Source of the DNA: Clostridia bacterium | GTDB lineage: Bacteria > Bacillota > Clostridia > Lachnospirales > Lachnospiraceae | Reading direction: 5' to 3' | Length of the DNA stretch: 64,000 bases | NCBI GenBank assembly: GCA_003249225.1 | Contig: QKJQ01000036.1 | Coordinates: 186,001 to 250,000 of the forward strand | Shown: positions 49,001-57,172 of the stretch, piece after piece | Layout: each line of letters starts with the position of its first letter | How positions within the stretch are numbered: the stretch's first letter is position 1 | Notes under the pieces: model-generated | Told to the model about the DNA's origin: nothing | What the model saw: only the letters and a program-made list of their open reading frames with translations | The model's database searches: none | Translations under genes and position numbers: made by a program

Positions 49001-49099
49001 AAAGAAAAGGATGATGTTGGACTGGAGATCAATGGGCATATCGCAAAGCCGGTCGAATATCAGAGAATATATGAAGTTATGTCACAACTTATGCATTAG
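46001..49099 (+). CDS. PAS/GAF hybrid sensor histidine kinase with vestigial GGDEF
   Basis: 1032 residues, no membrane span. PAS 1 (about 45-160, SFCRMLGYSQDELL), PAS 2 (about 175-290, FYKIIGYTRDEIM), a GGDEF-like stretch (about 308-450, DRLTGCYTLKVG) that lacks the GGDEF loop, GAF-like (about 515-650), HisKA with intact His668 (ISHEVRTPMNAIHGM), HATPase (about 750-885) with N-box ILSNSFRR and G2 GGTGLTLSV but a G1 box reading IKEKGNKS instead of DxGxG, and a receiver with phospho-Asp962 (ILMDMRMPVMDG). The kinase may still work but its ATP lid is atypical. Monocistronic. Confidence 0.87.
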   Translation: MRIDNEMKHIDSTIGDSEILSDYLQEKAGQKVTDALLANIYEKLTEYGLHFSLVTGGIIEVSNTKAFHIEDVSESFCRMLGYSQDELLVSRKWNFSDLIHKDDLPKVREQYDAFLSKGNHFILEFRMRKRDGSYLWISDIGCVYMTGLNHVVSFSYITDISEYKKRKEIIYQGSGRFFETLYDMLPSAVLQVMPRSDIFLITANKAFYKIIGYTRDEIMALFRNSLSRILFEEDYRKVMHAIKVMKQGDCRKGELRVIHKSGQLKYVEIDFCRLINEDGLDVVQVVGHDVTEKRNTAKLSSELTLEEDQMDRLTGCYTLKVGTEQITRHLRRKKKPYSGMLFLIYVSGMEQAAELYSIGFAFVILLEITELIRKSFPKDTILCRKGNCELLGFIKMCREEDLQRYFSLLERSVSHMYSYEKTGIRVTFHMEAAACATIDDFALLDENFFSRLRLHEASESSNQLIFNNLEDKVPVEASEFTERAYHYLFRTKMMAEYCKDAEDPMTFAIELLRKAKDVRGAIQIILEHTGRFFGLSSIFITEINHKHRYYEISYDWPEAKENKLEKFRYITDETYDYLLHVSETAVTKSSMLRYIPLPKASYLSAAIIERGEFKGFLTFVKDQENEDWSAHQEAAVERLAQIVGARMLSLQADTISGIRKEMVSRISHEVRTPMNAIHGMSMIARKMIGDEQKVLECLNIIQDSSNYLMMLMNDLLDYSGIEEGKVSVKKEPFHLKSVAGKALTLMENLAFEQGIAYRLEKRFRDLELLGDEMRINQVLNAILSNSFRRVKGGTVSLHITETVMENGIRSVRFSIKEKGNKSNYKEQENLYQNLDHGDAELLLKFGGTGLTLSVISRLVQLMGGKLKVRTKKNMDSEIYFILGFSERIVTELDPKEILSSNMKQLFTGKHILIVEDNELNLEITKVMLENNGATTDSAENGEIALKQYTSKEPYYYDAILMDMRMPVMDGIQATRLIRRMNRPDAKSIPIVAVTADSVMKKEKDDVGLEINGHIAKPVEYQRIYEVMSQLMH

Positions 49100-49114
49100 C
49101 ACCTCCTTCTAGAA

Positions 49115-49147
49115 AGTCCCCCGAGCTTCTTCCACAGCCGGGGGACT
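49115..49147 (+). terminator. Terminator of the hybrid kinase gene
   Basis: GC-rich stem AGTCCCCCG/CGGGGGACT with a 15-base loop, followed by ATTTGTTG. Confidence 0.85.
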
Positions 49148-49232
49148 ATTTGTTGTGCACCCGGAGGGCGCATGTTTCTTTAGGAAGGTACTTTGAATTT
49201 ATTAATCAAAGAAAGAACTTTGTGTAAGGATT

Positions 49233-50618
49233 CTACCCGATACTATGCTGGGTAGCCGCTGATTGTAAAGTATCCTTCTGGACAAGCCGCTGGAAAATGA
49301 TGATATAGATTATACCAAGTGATACAGCGGTTGCGGTCCAGGATACCGGGTATGCGATGAACAGTGTTGTAAAATCATGATTCTGTGCAAATATTGTGTA
49401 AAGCCATACAATTCTAAAACCACAGACACCGATGATTGTAATGATCAACGGAGATATCGAATAACCAAGTCCGCGAAGACCTCCGTTTATGACATGCATG
49501 GAACCGCAGACAAAGTAAGAGAGGAAGACAATCTTCATACGCAGCAGTCCATAGGAGATTACAGTAGGATCGTTGTTATAGATAGACAAAAGCTGGGAAC
49601 CAAACTGCAGCCCTACTGCCGATAACACCCCGGTCACCACAATGACCAGAACCAGACTGATCTGGACAGACTTTTTGATTCGGTCGTAATTTCTGGCTCC
49701 AAGATTCTGACTGCTGAAATTAAGAGCTGTCTGATGGAAGGTATTGATAACAGTAAAGATAAAGCCTTCGATGTTACTGCAGGCCGTATTGCCTGCCATG
49801 GCAAGGGAGCCAAAGGAATTGATGGAAGACTGGATCAATACATTGGAGAAGGAGAAAATAATTCCCTGTAAACCAGCCGGAACTCCGATTCTGACAATAC
49901 TGAGCGATATCTCTTTGTTTATATGCAGCTGCTTTAAATCAAGTCTGCAGACACCGGATTCCTTTGTCAGACACCGAAGTACAAGAATCGCAGATAAAGT
50001 CTGTGTCACAGCTGTTGCAATCGCAACACCGGCAACGCCGAGATGGAAGTTGATGACCAGTATCAGATTCAGAATAACGTTCAGTATACCTGCTGCCAGC
50101 AGGTAATACATAGGGCGTTTGGTATCGCCGATGGCACGCAGAATGGAACTGCCAAAGTTATATAAAAGCAGGGCAGGTACTCCGATAAAATAAATCTGCA
50201 TGTAAAGTACGGCTTGATCCAGAATATCTTCCGGGGTATCCATGAATTGAAGCAGTGGTCTGGCCAAAAAGACACCCAGCACAGCAAGAATAATACCACC
50301 AATCAGACTAAGTAATATGGAAGTATGTACCGCTTCACTGACCTCATGCTCCTGTCGCGCGCCATAGAACTTTGCGACAACCACATTTGACCCGACGGCA
50401 AGACCGATAAAAAGATTTATGATCAGCTGGCTGACAGAAGAGGTTGCACCAACCGCAGCAAGGGCATCGCTTCCGGCATACTGTCCGGCGATGATCATAT
50501 CCACAGCATTAAAAAGGAGCTGCAGAATACTGGAGAATAGAAGGGGAATCGCGAATTTTACTATCTTTGGTAATAACGGACCGTTACACATATCGATCTC
50601 GTATTTTTTTTGAGACAT
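49233..50618 (-). CDS. MATE family efflux transporter
   Basis: 461 residues from ATG 50616-50618, with CAGGATATGAA upstream; ATG 50642 and 50651 are also open. Twelve spans. The entry is PKIVKFAIPLLFSSILQLLFNAVDMI; paired half motifs are GSNVVVAKFYGARQEHE and NFSSQNLGARNYDRIKK. It is not closely similar to the other MATE protein of this window (26131-27534), judging by these motifs, so it is not a recent duplicate. Exports drugs or metabolites. Confidence 0.92.
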   Translation of the reverse strand: MSQKKYEIDMCNGPLLPKIVKFAIPLLFSSILQLLFNAVDMIIAGQYAGSDALAAVGATSSVSQLIINLFIGLAVGSNVVVAKFYGARQEHEVSEAVHTSILLSLIGGIILAVLGVFLARPLLQFMDTPEDILDQAVLYMQIYFIGVPALLLYNFGSSILRAIGDTKRPMYYLLAAGILNVILNLILVINFHLGVAGVAIATAVTQTLSAILVLRCLTKESGVCRLDLKQLHINKEISLSIVRIGVPAGLQGIIFSFSNVLIQSSINSFGSLAMAGNTACSNIEGFIFTVINTFHQTALNFSSQNLGARNYDRIKKSVQISLVLVIVVTGVLSAVGLQFGSQLLSIYNNDPTVISYGLLRMKIVFLSYFVCGSMHVINGGLRGLGYSISPLIITIIGVCGFRIVWLYTIFAQNHDFTTLFIAYPVSWTATAVSLGIIYIIIFQRLVQKDTLQSAATQHSIG

Positions 50619-50754
50619 TTCATATCCTGCTTTCTTTGTCATTGATTTCACTTTCCTGACAGGAAAACATTGTAGTACAAAGTTTACAGATTATCAACCT
50701 TTTATATTCCTTAATAAATGTCATATGTTATATTTGTTAAATCGGTGTAAAGAG

Positions 50755-50952
50755 TGCAAAAGGAGTAAGGCTCGAATGCTTCGATTCCGATGTATAAGAT
50801 TTTCTGGTTCTCGCAGTATTTGCACCAAGGCTACCGGAAAACAGAAAACTCGCTTCGCTCAGACAGCTCTGTTTTCCGGTATGGTGTAAATCCTGTGAGA
50901 AAGAAAATCTAATACTTCTCCATAGGCGCACTCGTGCCTTACTCCTTTTGCA
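50755..50952. repeat. 198-nt nearly self-complementary element
   Basis: The outer arms TGCAAAAGGAGTAAGGC and GCCTTACTCCTTTTGCA pair perfectly. Further in, AGATTTTCT/AGAAAATCT, TTCTC.CAG/CTG.GAGA, ATTTGCACCA/TGGTGTAAAT and ACCGGAAAACAGA/TCTGTTTTCCGGT pair in register, so the arms match over about 90 bases with scattered mismatches, around a ~22-base loop (50846-50867). No long open frame. A MITE-like or REP-like palindrome or a structured RNA are the options. Confidence 0.85.
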
Positions 50953-51090
50953 TCGTTAGGTTACTGCAGTTGGGGGCGGAGGGCTTTTTGGGGATTTGAT
51001 TTTGTATTTTATAAGAGGATTAAATTGAGAATTGTGGAAGCAGGGGATTTAACGTATAATGGGGAAAGAGATAACGATGGAGCCGCGGGG

Positions 51091-51352
51091 GTACCGCTCG
51101 TTCAAACTTTGGATGCATTGAGAGGAAAGGCAAGAAAGGCAAGAAAGGGGTTAACATGAAATAGAAAGTTATTTCATATAGAAAGTTTGTGCCTCGTAGG
51201 TACCGCTCGTTCAAACTTTGGATGTGTTGAGAGGAAAGGCAAGAAAGGGGTTAACATGAAATAGAAAGTTATTTCATATAGAAAGTTTGTACCTCGTAGG
51301 TACTTCTCGTTCAAACTTTGGATGTGCCAAGAGGTAGCACAAGAAAGGGGTT
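51091..51352 (+). repeat. About 100-bp tandem repeats, 2.5 copies, each with RBS and mini-ORF
   Basis: Copies begin GTACCGCTCGTTCAAACTTTGG at 51091 and 51200 and (GTACTTCTCG) at 51300: periods 109 and 100. The extra 9 bases are a doubled AAGGCAAGA. Copies 1 and 2 each end in AGAAAGGGGTTAAC-ATG-AAA-TAG (ATG 51156 and 51256). Two hairpins recur: ATGAAATA/TATTTCAT and AAAGTTTG/CAAACTTT. Copy 3 is cut at AGAAAGGGGTTAAAC, where it gives the ribosome binding site for the TTG start of the next gene. Confidence 0.88.
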
Positions 51353-51356
51353 AAAC

Positions 51357-51689
51357 TTGGATAATTTAGGCCGGGAGAAATCGGCATTTGAAAGAATATA
51401 TGAGATTGTGAAGCAGATTCCGCGGGGGCAGGTCGCTACGTATGGACAGATCGCTGCGCTTGCAGGAAGCAAATCATGGTCAAGGGTCGTTGGGTATGCG
51501 CTTCACTCGAATCCGGAACCGGGAGTCATTCCCTGTCACCGGGTTGTGAATAAAAAAGGGGAAGTGTCGAGTGCCTTTGCTTTTGGGGGTGGAAACAAAC
51601 AGGTAGAACTGCTTGAAGAAGAGGGCGTTGGGTTTATTGACGGTCATGTGGACATGAAAAAATACCAGTGGGGGATTCAATGGGAGTAG
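51357..51689 (+). CDS. MGMT/Ogt family alkylguanine-DNA alkyltransferase, short form
   Basis: 110 residues from TTG 51357, placed six bases after the AGGGG of repeat copy 3; upstream in-frame ATG 51318 would start inside the repeat without a ribosome binding site. Only the C-terminal DNA-binding/active-site domain is present. IVKQIPRGQVATYGQIAALAGS is the winged-helix arginine-finger region, and GVIPCHRVVNKKG holds the acceptor Cys, so it is the catalytic rather than the Trp-type Atl form. It would repair O6-alkylguanine. It overlaps the next gene by 10 bases. Confidence 0.88.
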   Translation: MDNLGREKSAFERIYEIVKQIPRGQVATYGQIAALAGSKSWSRVVGYALHSNPEPGVIPCHRVVNKKGEVSSAFAFGGGNKQVELLEEEGVGFIDGHVDMKKYQWGIQWE

Positions 51690-52438
51690 AAGATACCTTG
51701 CTTCAAAAACGATTTGCAGAGCTTTCCATGAAAGCTTATAACAAGAACATCTATACACACACCGGCTTTCTCACCATGATGGAGATCGATCTTTTTGAGC
51801 GAAGCAAAAAGAATCTGGCGCCGGTACCGTACCGCATGTATGGCGGCTATGAAGAAAGTGAACGATGTGTCTTACGGTTCGGAGACAGTGAGACGACCGG
51901 ATATGAAGAAGAATTCCCGGTCAGCTGCATTAAGATCATGCCAACAGCGGCTAAATTTGCAGATGATCTGACGCATCGCGATTTTCTGGGAGCTTTATTA
52001 AATCTTGGGGTGGAACGAAGTGTAATCGGAGATATTCTGGTGAAAGAAAAGGAAGCCTATGTGTTCTGTCTTTCGAACATGGCAGAATTTCTTATGGATA
52101 ATCTTTTCCGCGTGCGGCATACAACAATAAAATGCAGTCTTGTCAAGGCAGAGGATATGACTGCGAATGTACAGTATGAGGAGGTATCGATATCGGCGGC
52201 CTCAGAACGTGCAGATATTATCCTGTCAAAGCTTTATCATCTGTCCAGAACAACGGCATCCGAATTGTTCCGCACAAAAAAAGTATATATAAATGCCCGT
52301 ATGACTGAAAATAACAGTGCCATACTAAAAGCAGAGGATATTGTCTCGGTCCGGGGGTATGGAAAATTCCTCTACGGAGGACTTCAGTATGTGAACAAAA
52401 AAGGTAATAATGTGGTGATCATAAAGAAATACCAGTAG
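51680..52438 (+). CDS. ylmH: YlmH-like S4-domain RNA-binding protein
   Basis: 252 residues from ATG 51680 (GGGGGATTCA upstream). N-terminal LQKRFAELSMKAYNKNIYTHTGFLTMMEIDL, split around the YlmH fold, central RNA-binding-like part with LGALLNLGVERSVIGDI (the YlmH signature), and a C-terminal S4 domain ADIILSKLYHLSRTTASELF to KFLYGG. YlmH homologues act in ribosome quality control and are often near division genes; here it is coupled to the alkyltransferase gene. Confidence 0.9.
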   Translation: MGVEDTLLQKRFAELSMKAYNKNIYTHTGFLTMMEIDLFERSKKNLAPVPYRMYGGYEESERCVLRFGDSETTGYEEEFPVSCIKIMPTAAKFADDLTHRDFLGALLNLGVERSVIGDILVKEKEAYVFCLSNMAEFLMDNLFRVRHTTIKCSLVKAEDMTANVQYEEVSISAASERADIILSKLYHLSRTTASELFRTKKVYINARMTENNSAILKAEDIVSVRGYGKFLYGGLQYVNKKGNNVVIIKKYQ

Positions 52439-52458
52439 AGCATTTGTCTACTGGTATT
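52428..52458. terminator. Terminator overlapping the ylmH stop codon
   Basis: Perfect arms AATACCAGTAGA and TCTACTGGTATT with a 7-base loop; the TAG stop (52436-52438) is part of the 5' arm. Confidence 0.8.
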
Positions 52459-52527
52459 AAATCATAAGGTCTTAGCTTTCTAACAGCAGGAACTGCAAGA
52501 CTGGTAAAGTCAGCCTGCTTCACAAGG

Positions 52528-53385
52528 TTACGAAGCATCGCCTTCTGCGAACATGATTCCAAGAGTTCCTGGCCCGCAGTGGCAGGTGATGACACCGCCG
52601 GCGCGGGTGATGATGATTTCCCGGAAGACATGAAGCTCTTCAAGAAAATGATATACTTCATCAATGATTTTCTGAGCACAGCCGGAAGTAATCAGGAAGA
52701 CGCGTTCCGGGTCGGCATGAAGAAGGTCTTCTTTTAAGTCAGCGGCATAGTTCATATAACAGCTTCTGCCACGATACTTTCTTCCTACCTCCATGGCACC
52801 GTCCTTTACCACAATCATAGGCTTAAGACTGAGGGCATTTCCAAGAAGCGCTACGGCAGAAGTGCATCGTCCGCCTCTTGCAAGATAGGTGAGGGTATCG
52901 ACCAGAAAGCTGGAACGTACACGTGGACGCAACGAGGTCTCGATGTACTTTACAATGTTCTGAGCGGATTCACCGTCTCTTGCCATTGTTGCAGCCTTCA
53001 TGACCAAAAGACCGATACCATTCGAAAGATTCTTAGAGTCAATGATGTATAACTCTTTATAATCGTAGTATTCGGCAGCCAGCTGCAGAACGCTGCAGGT
53101 CGCAGACATGGAAACAGAGATTCCAAGGAAGACCATAGGGCGTTTTTCTTCTACGTACGGCTTAATAAAATCGATGGCATCCTGAGGATTTGGTGCGGAT
53201 GTTTTCGGTGTCTGTTTTGTTTTATCTGACCAGGCATAGATATCTTCCGGTGTGATATCCTTTCCGTCATGATAAACCGTATCTCCCATTATTATACCCA
53301 ATGGGATTATGCTGATATCATAGGCTTCCAGTATGTCTTTTGGCAGATCACAAGTGCTGTCTGCGAGCAGTTTCACGTTATTCAT
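52528..53385 (-). CDS. DegV family fatty-acid-binding protein
   Basis: 285 residues from ATG 53383-53385 (GGAAGGGTACGA upstream). LLADSTCDLPKDIL at the N-terminus, GISVSMSATCSVLQLAAEYY with the Ser-rich acyl-carboxylate loop, RVRSSFLVDTLTYLARGGRCTS and the C-terminal GGVITCHCGPGTLGIMF are all typical. DegV/FakB proteins present fatty acids to the FakA kinase; FakA is not in this window. Confidence 0.93.
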   Translation of the reverse strand: MNNVKLLADSTCDLPKDILEAYDISIIPLGIIMGDTVYHDGKDITPEDIYAWSDKTKQTPKTSAPNPQDAIDFIKPYVEEKRPMVFLGISVSMSATCSVLQLAAEYYDYKELYIIDSKNLSNGIGLLVMKAATMARDGESAQNIVKYIETSLRPRVRSSFLVDTLTYLARGGRCTSAVALLGNALSLKPMIVVKDGAMEVGRKYRGRSCYMNYAADLKEDLLHADPERVFLITSGCAQKIIDEVYHFLEELHVFREIIITRAGGVITCHCGPGTLGIMFAEGDAS

Positions 53386-53424
53386 TCGTACCCTTCCGTG
53401 GTCGGACGACCACATTTCATCTGA

Positions 53425-54264
53425 TTATTTTTTTGAATCGGTTCCATTGGCGATGGCAGCCATGGCGATTGATTTTTCAGTACAGGCAGTCACACCGGCC
53501 ATAATGGCAGAGCGGATTCCCAACCGTTCCATCTCGGCAACGGCTACGATGGAGGTCCCGCCAGGAGTGCATACCATATCCTTTAATGCACTTGGGGTAG
53601 TCTGCATCTCGAGCAGGTATTTTGCCGTTCCAAGCATAGCTTGTGCGGCAAAGGTATAGGCTTTTGCCCTTGGCAGTCCATTTAACACGGCAGCATCTGC
53701 CATGGCATCTAACATAGTGCAGATGTAAGCAGGTGCAGAACCGCTGACACCAGTTACAATATCAAGAAGATTTTCCGGAACCTGTTCACAGCGGCCAAAG
53801 CTGCTTAAGATATCCTGAACATCCATAAGGTCATCTTCGTCTACCAGTGCATTGCCGGTGAAGCCGGTCATGCTTTCTCCAACCACTGCGCCAAGATTTG
53901 GCATAATTCTTACGAGTTTGAGCTGACGGTCGAACAAGGATTCAATGTATGAGATCGAACGGCCGGCGGCAACGGATACGACCAGCGCGTCCGCATTTAC
54001 CACATCCCGGATCTCAGGAACAACAACAGACAGGAGGTGCGGCTTCACCACGAGGAAAATGATGTCTGCTTCCTGGCAGAGTTCCACATTGTTCGTCGTT
54101 GTGCGTATTCCATAACTTTCCTTTAGATGCTCAAGTCCATTAATATTAATATCAGAAGCAATGACATGCTCCGGTGCGACGAGTCCTGAACTTACGATGC
54201 CGCTGATGATACCACCGCCCATGTTGCCCCCACCGATGATACCGATTGTTTTATTCTGATCCAT
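53425..54264 (-). CDS. proC: Pyrroline-5-carboxylate reductase
   Basis: 279 residues. Rossmann motif IGIIGGGNMGGGI at the start, VKPHLLSVVVPEI of the second half of the cofactor domain, RIMPNLGAVVGESMTGF, and the dimerisation region VSGSAPAYICTMLDAMADAA, then MVCTPGGTSI. All family signatures are intact. It makes L-proline from pyrroline-5-carboxylate with NAD(P)H. It lies 39 bases upstream of the degV gene and may be cotranscribed with it. Confidence 0.96.
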   Translation of the reverse strand: MDQNKTIGIIGGGNMGGGIISGIVSSGLVAPEHVIASDININGLEHLKESYGIRTTTNNVELCQEADIIFLVVKPHLLSVVVPEIRDVVNADALVVSVAAGRSISYIESLFDRQLKLVRIMPNLGAVVGESMTGFTGNALVDEDDLMDVQDILSSFGRCEQVPENLLDIVTGVSGSAPAYICTMLDAMADAAVLNGLPRAKAYTFAAQAMLGTAKYLLEMQTTPSALKDMVCTPGGTSIVAVAEMERLGIRSAIMAGVTACTEKSIAMAAIANGTDSKK

Positions 54265-54516
54265 AGCTGACCGCCTTTCCTCTCTGGTTTGTTTTTCAAC
54301 AGATATTCAAATAGTACCACGCAGAATACCAAAATTCAAGTATTGCTGCGTGCTTAAATGCTAAATAAGCCTGTATTGCCTTATATTTTGGACTTTCTCC
54401 TTTTCACGCTTGGTCAGATGTGATATACTGAGGCAGAATTAAAAAGTATGGAACGATAAAGAGAATTTGAAAGGAAATATGATGCAGGTTATCAAGCGCA
54501 TCATACAGGGGCAGAC

Positions 54517-55479
54517 ATGCATTACATCAATACATTACAGGCAGGCGATGACATAAAAGAGATATTTCTCTGCAAACAGGTACAGGATCTTCAGACAAAA
54601 GCGGGCAAGAATTACAGATCCCTTCGCCTTTCCGACAAGACCGGTGATTTAGACGGCAAGATCTGGGATGATAATGCCGGGATCGGGAACTTTGATGCCA
54701 TGGATTACATCGAAGTAACAGGACTCATCGTCAGCTTTCAGGGGAATCTTCAGCTTAACATAAGAAGAGTCAGAAAATGTCAGGAAGGGGAGTACCTGCT
54801 TTCCGATTATGTTCCTTCCAGTGACCGGGACATTGAGGAAATGTACAAGGAGCTCTGCCGTCATATCACGACCGTTAAGAATAAATACATAAAAGAAATT
54901 CTGGAGTTCTTCTTTGTGAAGGATGAAGAGTTCATTAGGAAATTCAAGAGCAGCTCTGCAGCAAAGGGCGTTCATCATGCCTTTGTGGGTGGGTTGTTAG
55001 AGCATACCCTTGGTGTAGTAGAGAACTGTGAGTACTTTGCGGCTCATTATCCGGTCTTACAGCATGACCTGGTGGTGGCAGCAGCATTCTTCCACGACAT
55101 TGGCAAGACAAAAGAGCTTTCTGGCTTCCCGGAAAATGATTACACAGAAGACGGTAACTTAATCGGACATCTGGTTATGGGTGCTGAGATGGTGGGACTG
55201 GCCGCTGATACAATTCCAGGCTTTCCGGTAGTCGTTAAGAACGAGCTTCGTCACTGCATTCTGGCACATCACGGTGAACTTGAATACGGATCTCCGAAAA
55301 AACCGGCCATGGCAGAAGCCATTGCACTCTACCTTGCGGATAACATCGATGCAAAGATGGAGACGATGAAGGAATTATTTGCCTCAACCTTAACAAGAGG
55401 AACCTTAGACAACAGCGGTGAATGGATGGGCTATCAGAGGTTGTTTGAGTCTAATATCAAAAAGGCAACGAAGCTGTAG
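54517..55479 (+). CDS. yhaM: YhaM family 3'-5' exoribonuclease
   Basis: 320 residues. N-terminal OB fold (about 10-95: DIKEIFLCKQVQDLQTK, GDLDGKIWDD) and an HD phosphohydrolase domain (about 150-300) with HHAFVGGLLEHTLGV, AAFFHDIGKTKEL (HD pair) and HCILAHHGELEYGSPKKPAM. This is the usual YhaM domain layout for an exoribonuclease that trims RNA 3' tails. Upstream, ATGATGC/GCATCAT form a small hairpin (about 54479-54505) near the AGGGG site, which might affect initiation. Confidence 0.92.
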   Translation: MHYINTLQAGDDIKEIFLCKQVQDLQTKAGKNYRSLRLSDKTGDLDGKIWDDNAGIGNFDAMDYIEVTGLIVSFQGNLQLNIRRVRKCQEGEYLLSDYVPSSDRDIEEMYKELCRHITTVKNKYIKEILEFFFVKDEEFIRKFKSSSAAKGVHHAFVGGLLEHTLGVVENCEYFAAHYPVLQHDLVVAAAFFHDIGKTKELSGFPENDYTEDGNLIGHLVMGAEMVGLAADTIPGFPVVVKNELRHCILAHHGELEYGSPKKPAMAEAIALYLADNIDAKMETMKELFASTLTRGTLDNSGEWMGYQRLFESNIKKATKL

Positions 55480-55500
55480 AATGGATTGCGAGGAAGCAGT

Positions 55501-57090
55501 ATGAAGACATTGAATAAAAATGATATCATTGAGCTTTCAATTACAGATCTTGGCGCAGAAGGAGAGGGAATCGGTCGTATCGACGGGATTCCCCTTTTTG
55601 TAAAAGGTGCTGTCACAGGAGATGTCATTGAAGCCAGAATTATGAAGATGAAAAAGACCTTTGGCTATGCCAGAGTGGAGAAGATTCTAACCGCCTCCCC
55701 CTGGCGTATTGTTCCGCCCTGCCCTGTGGCTCAGCCCTGCGGTGGATGTCAGCTGCAGCACCTGACCTATGAAAAGCAGCTGGAATATAAGCAGAACAAG
55801 GTAGAGAACTGCCTGCAGCGAATTGGCGGACTCAAAGAGATTCCGATCGAACCAATCGCCGGAATGAAGGAACCCTTCCATTACCGCAACAAATCCCAGT
55901 TCCCAGTCGGTAAGGACAAGGAGGGAGAGACCGTAATCGGCTTTTATGCCGGCAGAACGCACTCCATCATTGACACCAGATCCTGCATGATCCAGCATCC
56001 GGCACTGTCTCCGGTGCTTGATGTAATTCGTTCATTTCTGGAGGAGTTCAGGATCAGCAGTTACGAGGAAGAGACAGGAAAAGGTCTGGTCAGACATATC
56101 ATGTTACGGGTCGGTGCCGCAAGCAAAGAGGTCATGGTCTGTCTGGTGGTGAATGGAACAAAGCTGCCAAAGAGTGAAGTGCTGGTGCAGCGACTTGGCG
56201 GTATGGAATATGTTGTCGGAATGGATACCGGAATGGATACCAGGAATACGGAATCGCAGGAAGAGACGGGGTTTGCAACCGACAGCCGTGAACAAAGGGT
56301 CTATAAGATTACAAGCATTAGTCTGAATGTCAACAAGGAGAATACCAACGTAATCCTTGGGCAGCAGATGATACCGCTGTATGGTCCACTTTATATAACC
56401 GACAGCATCGGGGATATTCAGTACCGAATCTCACCGCTGTCTTTCTATCAGGTAAATCCTGTGCAGACGAAGGTCTTATACGACACTGCACTTGAATTTG
56501 CGGGACTCACAGGTACAGAGACTGTCTGGGATCTGTACTGCGGTATAGGAACGATCTCCTTGTTCCTGGCCCAGAAAGCAAAGATGGTATACGGAGTTGA
56601 GATCGTGCCGGAGGCTATCTTGGATGCCAAGGAAAATGCCGCCCTGAACGGCATTCAGAATGTTGAGTTCATGACTGGAGCAGCAGAAGATGTACTGCCT
56701 GCTTTTTATAACAGCAGCAGAAGCAAGGGTGAAGCAAAAGCAAGTAGTAAAGTGGCTGATAAGAAAGAGGCTGAGGATACATTGGCTGAGGGTACAGTTA
56801 TGGATTACCTTGGAGAAGGTGATCGTGGTAACGCATCAAAATTACACCCGGAGGTCATTGTCGTAGATCCGCCAAGGAAGGGTTGTGATGAAACCCTGCT
56901 TCAGACCATGGTGGAGATGCAGCCAGAGCGCATCGTCTATGTATCCTGCGATCCCGCCACACTGGCCAGGGATGTGAAATACCTTGGGGAGCATGGGTAT
57001 GAGGTAAAGAGGGTGAAGGCAGTGGATATGTTTCCGCAGACGGTGCACGTGGAGACATGCTGTTTGCTGTCGAGGAAAGTCCCAGTTTAA
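55501..57090 (+). CDS. rlmD: 23S rRNA (uracil-C5)-methyltransferase RlmD/RumA
   Basis: 529 residues from ATG 55501 (GAGGAAGCAGT upstream; TTG 55486 is in frame). N-terminal TRAM domain (ITDLGAEGEGIGRIDG), Fe-S cysteines in CPVAQPCGGCQLQ plus a later Cys in TRSCMIQ, SAM fold with VWDLYCGIGTISLFLA, VVDPPRKGCDE, and the nucleophile in YVSCDPATLARDV. A polar insert of about 35 residues (NSSRSKGEAKASSKVADKK...) near residues 406-442 separates two strands of the catalytic domain; it is unusual and may be a lineage insertion. Methylates U1939-type uridine. Confidence 0.94.
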   Translation: MKTLNKNDIIELSITDLGAEGEGIGRIDGIPLFVKGAVTGDVIEARIMKMKKTFGYARVEKILTASPWRIVPPCPVAQPCGGCQLQHLTYEKQLEYKQNKVENCLQRIGGLKEIPIEPIAGMKEPFHYRNKSQFPVGKDKEGETVIGFYAGRTHSIIDTRSCMIQHPALSPVLDVIRSFLEEFRISSYEEETGKGLVRHIMLRVGAASKEVMVCLVVNGTKLPKSEVLVQRLGGMEYVVGMDTGMDTRNTESQEETGFATDSREQRVYKITSISLNVNKENTNVILGQQMIPLYGPLYITDSIGDIQYRISPLSFYQVNPVQTKVLYDTALEFAGLTGTETVWDLYCGIGTISLFLAQKAKMVYGVEIVPEAILDAKENAALNGIQNVEFMTGAAEDVLPAFYNSSRSKGEAKASSKVADKKEAEDTLAEGTVMDYLGEGDRGNASKLHPEVIVVDPPRKGCDETLLQTMVEMQPERIVYVSCDPATLARDVKYLGEHGYEVKRVKAVDMFPQTVHVETCCLLSRKVPV

Positions 57091-57172
57091 GCGGATTGTG
57101 GGAATTTTTGAGCCGATATGTATCTGTGTTTTTATCGAAATAATATGTACTTATTCTATGGACAAGATGAAA

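Noticed and set aside
50755..51352. An insertion sequence
   Set aside because: Repeats and a long palindrome are present but there is no transposase frame or remnant, so only a non-coding element is claimed.
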